Shown here: positions 61,376-64,000 of the stretch, in pieces
How positions within the stretch are numbered: the first letter of the stretch is position 1
Layout: the number at the start of each line of letters is the position of its first letter
Assembly: GCF_019393635.1 (NCBI RefSeq)
Contig: NC_057862.1
Span: 675,730,314 to 675,794,313, forward strand
Source: Dromiciops gliroides
Taxonomy: Eukaryota > Chordata > Mammalia > Microbiotheria > Microbiotheriidae
Length of the DNA: 64,000 nucleotides
Direction of reading: 5' to 3'
Translations under genes and position numbers: made by a program
Notes under the pieces: model-generated
What the model was told of the DNA's origin: nothing
Databases searched by the model: none
What the model saw: only the letters and a program-made list of their open reading frames with translations

Positions 61376-61500
61376 TATAAATTATATACGTGTTCTATAA
61401 TAAATTATATATATACATATATATGTATAAATTATATACGTGTTCTATAATAAATTATATATATACATATATATGTATAAATTATATACGTGTTCTATAA
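61376..61500. repeat. 50-bp AT-rich tandem repeat, 2.5 copies
   Basis: Exact 50-bp period starting TATAAATTATATACGTGTTC at 61376, 61426 and 61476; the copies are identical where they overlap. Confidence 0.9.
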
Positions 61501-61864
61501 TACTGATATATTACATACATTATAAAAATAAATAAGCACTTAAATAATGTCTGGAAAGTAAACATTTAAATTTAAAACATGAAGAAATAAATATCATAAA
61601 TTTTTATTTTACTAAGCACAAAACATTTTGTACCATTGTAATTAAATATAATTAAATATGCTTCATTAATTTTGAAAATAATAATTTAATTTTGCAAATA
61701 AGATTTAATACTTTGTGATACAGAAATTCAAAGGTAGCTCTAGTATTCAGTTCATTGTTGAGAAACCTGAGTTCCATGAGAAGGGTCTTTCAGGCAGTAA
61801 AGAATAGGTCCTTCCCTGGTAGGACACTGGTAACATTTCATTTTTCCAACATTCAGCTATTTTC

Positions 61865-62645
61865 TTTTAAAATTAAATTAAATTGCTTTTACATTTTAAT
61901 TTCCAAACTATTTCCCTTCCTCTCTCCCCACCCCACAGTAGAGAAGGCCACCATTTGACACAGATAAATTATGTGTACACACACAGCACAAATATATGTA
62001 TATAAATACATGTATGTACCCAGATACATGTATCTATACATACATGTACATACATACATGTGTGTTTGTAATGTATGTGTGTACATATGCAAGATTCTGC
62101 TAGCATACTTCTATTTATCAGTTATTTCTCTGGAGGTAGATAGCATCTTCCTTCATAGGTCTTTTGTAGATAATTTGGGTATTTATAATATTCAGAATAA
62201 TTTAGTTATTCAAAATTATTCTTCAAATAATATTTTACTATATACAATGTTCTCTTCATTTTCCTCATTTCACTCTTCATTATTTCATGTAAGCCTTTCC
62301 ATGTTTTTCTGAAATCAGTCAGATCATCATTTCTTACAGCACAGTGGTATTCCTTTACAATCATATACCGCAACTTGTTTAGTCGTTCCCTAATTGATGA
62401 ACATCTCTTCAATTTCCAGTTCTTTACCACTACAAAAAGAGCTGCTATTAACATTTTAGAAAATATAGGTTCTTTTCCATTTCCTTGATCTGTTCTTGGA
62501 AAAGAGACCTAATAATGATATAAAAGGGTCAAAGTGTATACACTTTTGTAATTCTTTGATTGTAATTCCAAAATGATTGTATCAGTTCACATTTCCACCA
62601 AGAGTATATTATTATCCCAAGATATTTTTCTCATTGTTGATCTTG
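61865..62645 (-). mobile_element. L1 3' fragment
   Basis: Minus-strand L1 end with text for NWKLKRCSSIRERLNKLRYM, the same C-terminal ORF2 region as at 55642-57016, but older. It includes an internal ATGT-rich stretch near 61970-62080. Confidence 0.7.
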
Positions 62646-64000
62646 GACTTGTCTTCATATTTAAAAAATAAAAATCCTCACTCCAATTAATTGGCTCATG
62701 ATTGAAATATAAGTCAACCAGGATTGAGTCCTTCCCTGACTTCTTTTCTGAATATGCTACAAGAGGTCATGGACTGACTGATTCCAACAATCATTTGCAC
62801 CGAATCAATCCAATTGTTGTTGGTATCCCTTCTCTCTTGTCTTTTAGCACTCAAGAGGTATGGCACACATGAAGAACAGGGTCACTGGATTGTGGAGTAT
62901 GTTGAGGGGAATAAGTTATAATAAGACTAGAAAGATAGGAAAGGGCCAGTTTGTGGAGAACTTCAAATGCCAGTGTACTTTATATATAATCCTCAAAGTA
63001 AATAGGGAACTACTGGAACTTGCTGAAAAAGGAAGTAATGTGGTCAGACCTGCACTTTAGAAAAATCACTTTGGCGACTGAGTAGGGAATGGATTGGTGT
63101 GGGGAGAGACTTGAGGCAAGACAACCAAAAAATAAGGCTATGTCAATACTCCAATACTGAAGTGATTTGGTTGGTGGCTTTAAGTGGAGAGGACAGACTT
63201 TATATGAAAGATGTTCTGAATGTAGAAATACAAGATTTGGCAATGAATTAGATGGGGGTGGTGTAAGTGAGTGTGACAAGTCAGGGATGGCACTCACTTG
63301 AGACCTAGCATGACTTAAAAGTCTGGAGAGTTAAGAAAGAGTTAACTTGCTCTGTGAAACATTACATTTTCTCCTTTCTTTACCTAGATGAGTTATTCCT
63401 TTGGATTCCTGGTTTCATACTGACTTTCAACCAACCTTCTTCAAGGATCTTCCCTAGAAATCCCCAGATACATGGTTTTCTTTTTTCTTTTCTTCCTTGA
63501 CTGTGTCTGAAAGTTGGCAAACCACAGACAGTGAGACATGGGGAAATACCACAACTCAGTCTCCAGCTATTTTTCTGGCCAAAGAGGTGGGCCAGGTTCC
63601 AGAGACCATACAGACCACTGGGCTATAAATAGAAGACAACACTGCAAATGTCTGGAGATAGGCTTATGTCATTTTTACTTCTTTTCAGTATTTTCTCCTG
63701 GAGAAACTTCCATGTTTCCTCTTCTCCTCATATCTTGGGAAAAATTTGCCTTATAAAGGCAAAGCTCTTAGTTCTTATAAGCTTTCCAGGCTTGTACAAT
63801 ATACTCTCTGTTTCTGATACCATGAGCTGTCAGTATTTCAAATTGTGACTGTCAACTGATTTGTCTAGGTACATTAACAGTCACTAACAGGAGAACACCT
63901 GGGGCAGCTTTTTCAGGACAGCTCACTGGCTGGTTCACACTGCCCAGGGTAGGTAGTCATACTGGGATCTGATTCTAAAAGGCAAAGAGCAGTATGGGGC

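Larger units (their letters stand above)
59086..64000. other. AT-rich intergenic DNA, no gene seen
   Basis: Contains the L1 stub, the AT-rich tandem repeats and the L1 fragment listed separately. 63350-63850 has a GGCTATAAATAG box but nothing recognisable downstream. Confidence 0.55.

Noticed and set aside
63605-63650. GGCTATAAATAG as a promoter
   Set aside because: A single TATA-like box with no exon or other promoter evidence nearby.

Overview
The window looks like a marsupial nuclear chromosome. The clearest sign is a tRNA-derived SINE present in about 25 copies. It has a TGGCACAGTGG-type A box, a GAGTTCAAATC-type B box and a CTGTGTGACCCTGGGCAAGTCAC body, and many copies carry exact target-site duplications. 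L1 LINE pieces, MIR/L2-like relics, an RTE-like LINE and retroviral LTRs fit the same setting. I cannot resolve the species.

The genes are two intact MHC class I-like genes on the minus strand (gene 1, 28884 to 19123; gene 2, 54854 to 48133). Each has six coding exons: signal peptide, alpha1, alpha2, alpha3 (Ig C1), membrane segment and a short tail. All introns are phase 1 with GT-AG ends, and both frames close exactly (346 and 348 aa). They are not close to classical class Ia and do not look like CD1 in alpha1. The best guess is the marsupial/monotreme 'UT' class I-like family, but that assignment is inference. The two proteins differ least in alpha3 and most in alpha1, as expected if the ligand platform is diversifying.

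Layout. 1-6930: intergenic, with old repeats. 6933-29220: duplication unit A, holding a plus-strand class I-like relic (signal and alpha1 exons only) and gene 1, tail to tail. 29222-37075: an RTE-like LINE split by a 6.3 kb fossil endogenous retrovirus; it lies exactly between the two units. 37085-58290: duplication unit B, holding a plus-strand class I-like pseudogene with all five main exons recognisable, tail to tail with gene 2. 58300-64000: intergenic, AT-rich, with old repeats.

The order of events can be read from sites filled in one unit and empty in the other. The inverted gene pair came first, then the tandem duplication. Later unit A gained a 5'-inverted L1 and a solo LTR, and lost about 4.3 kb (or B gained it). 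Unit B gained several SINEs and L1 fragments. Coordinates of diffuse repeats are approximate, since all comparisons were done by eye.
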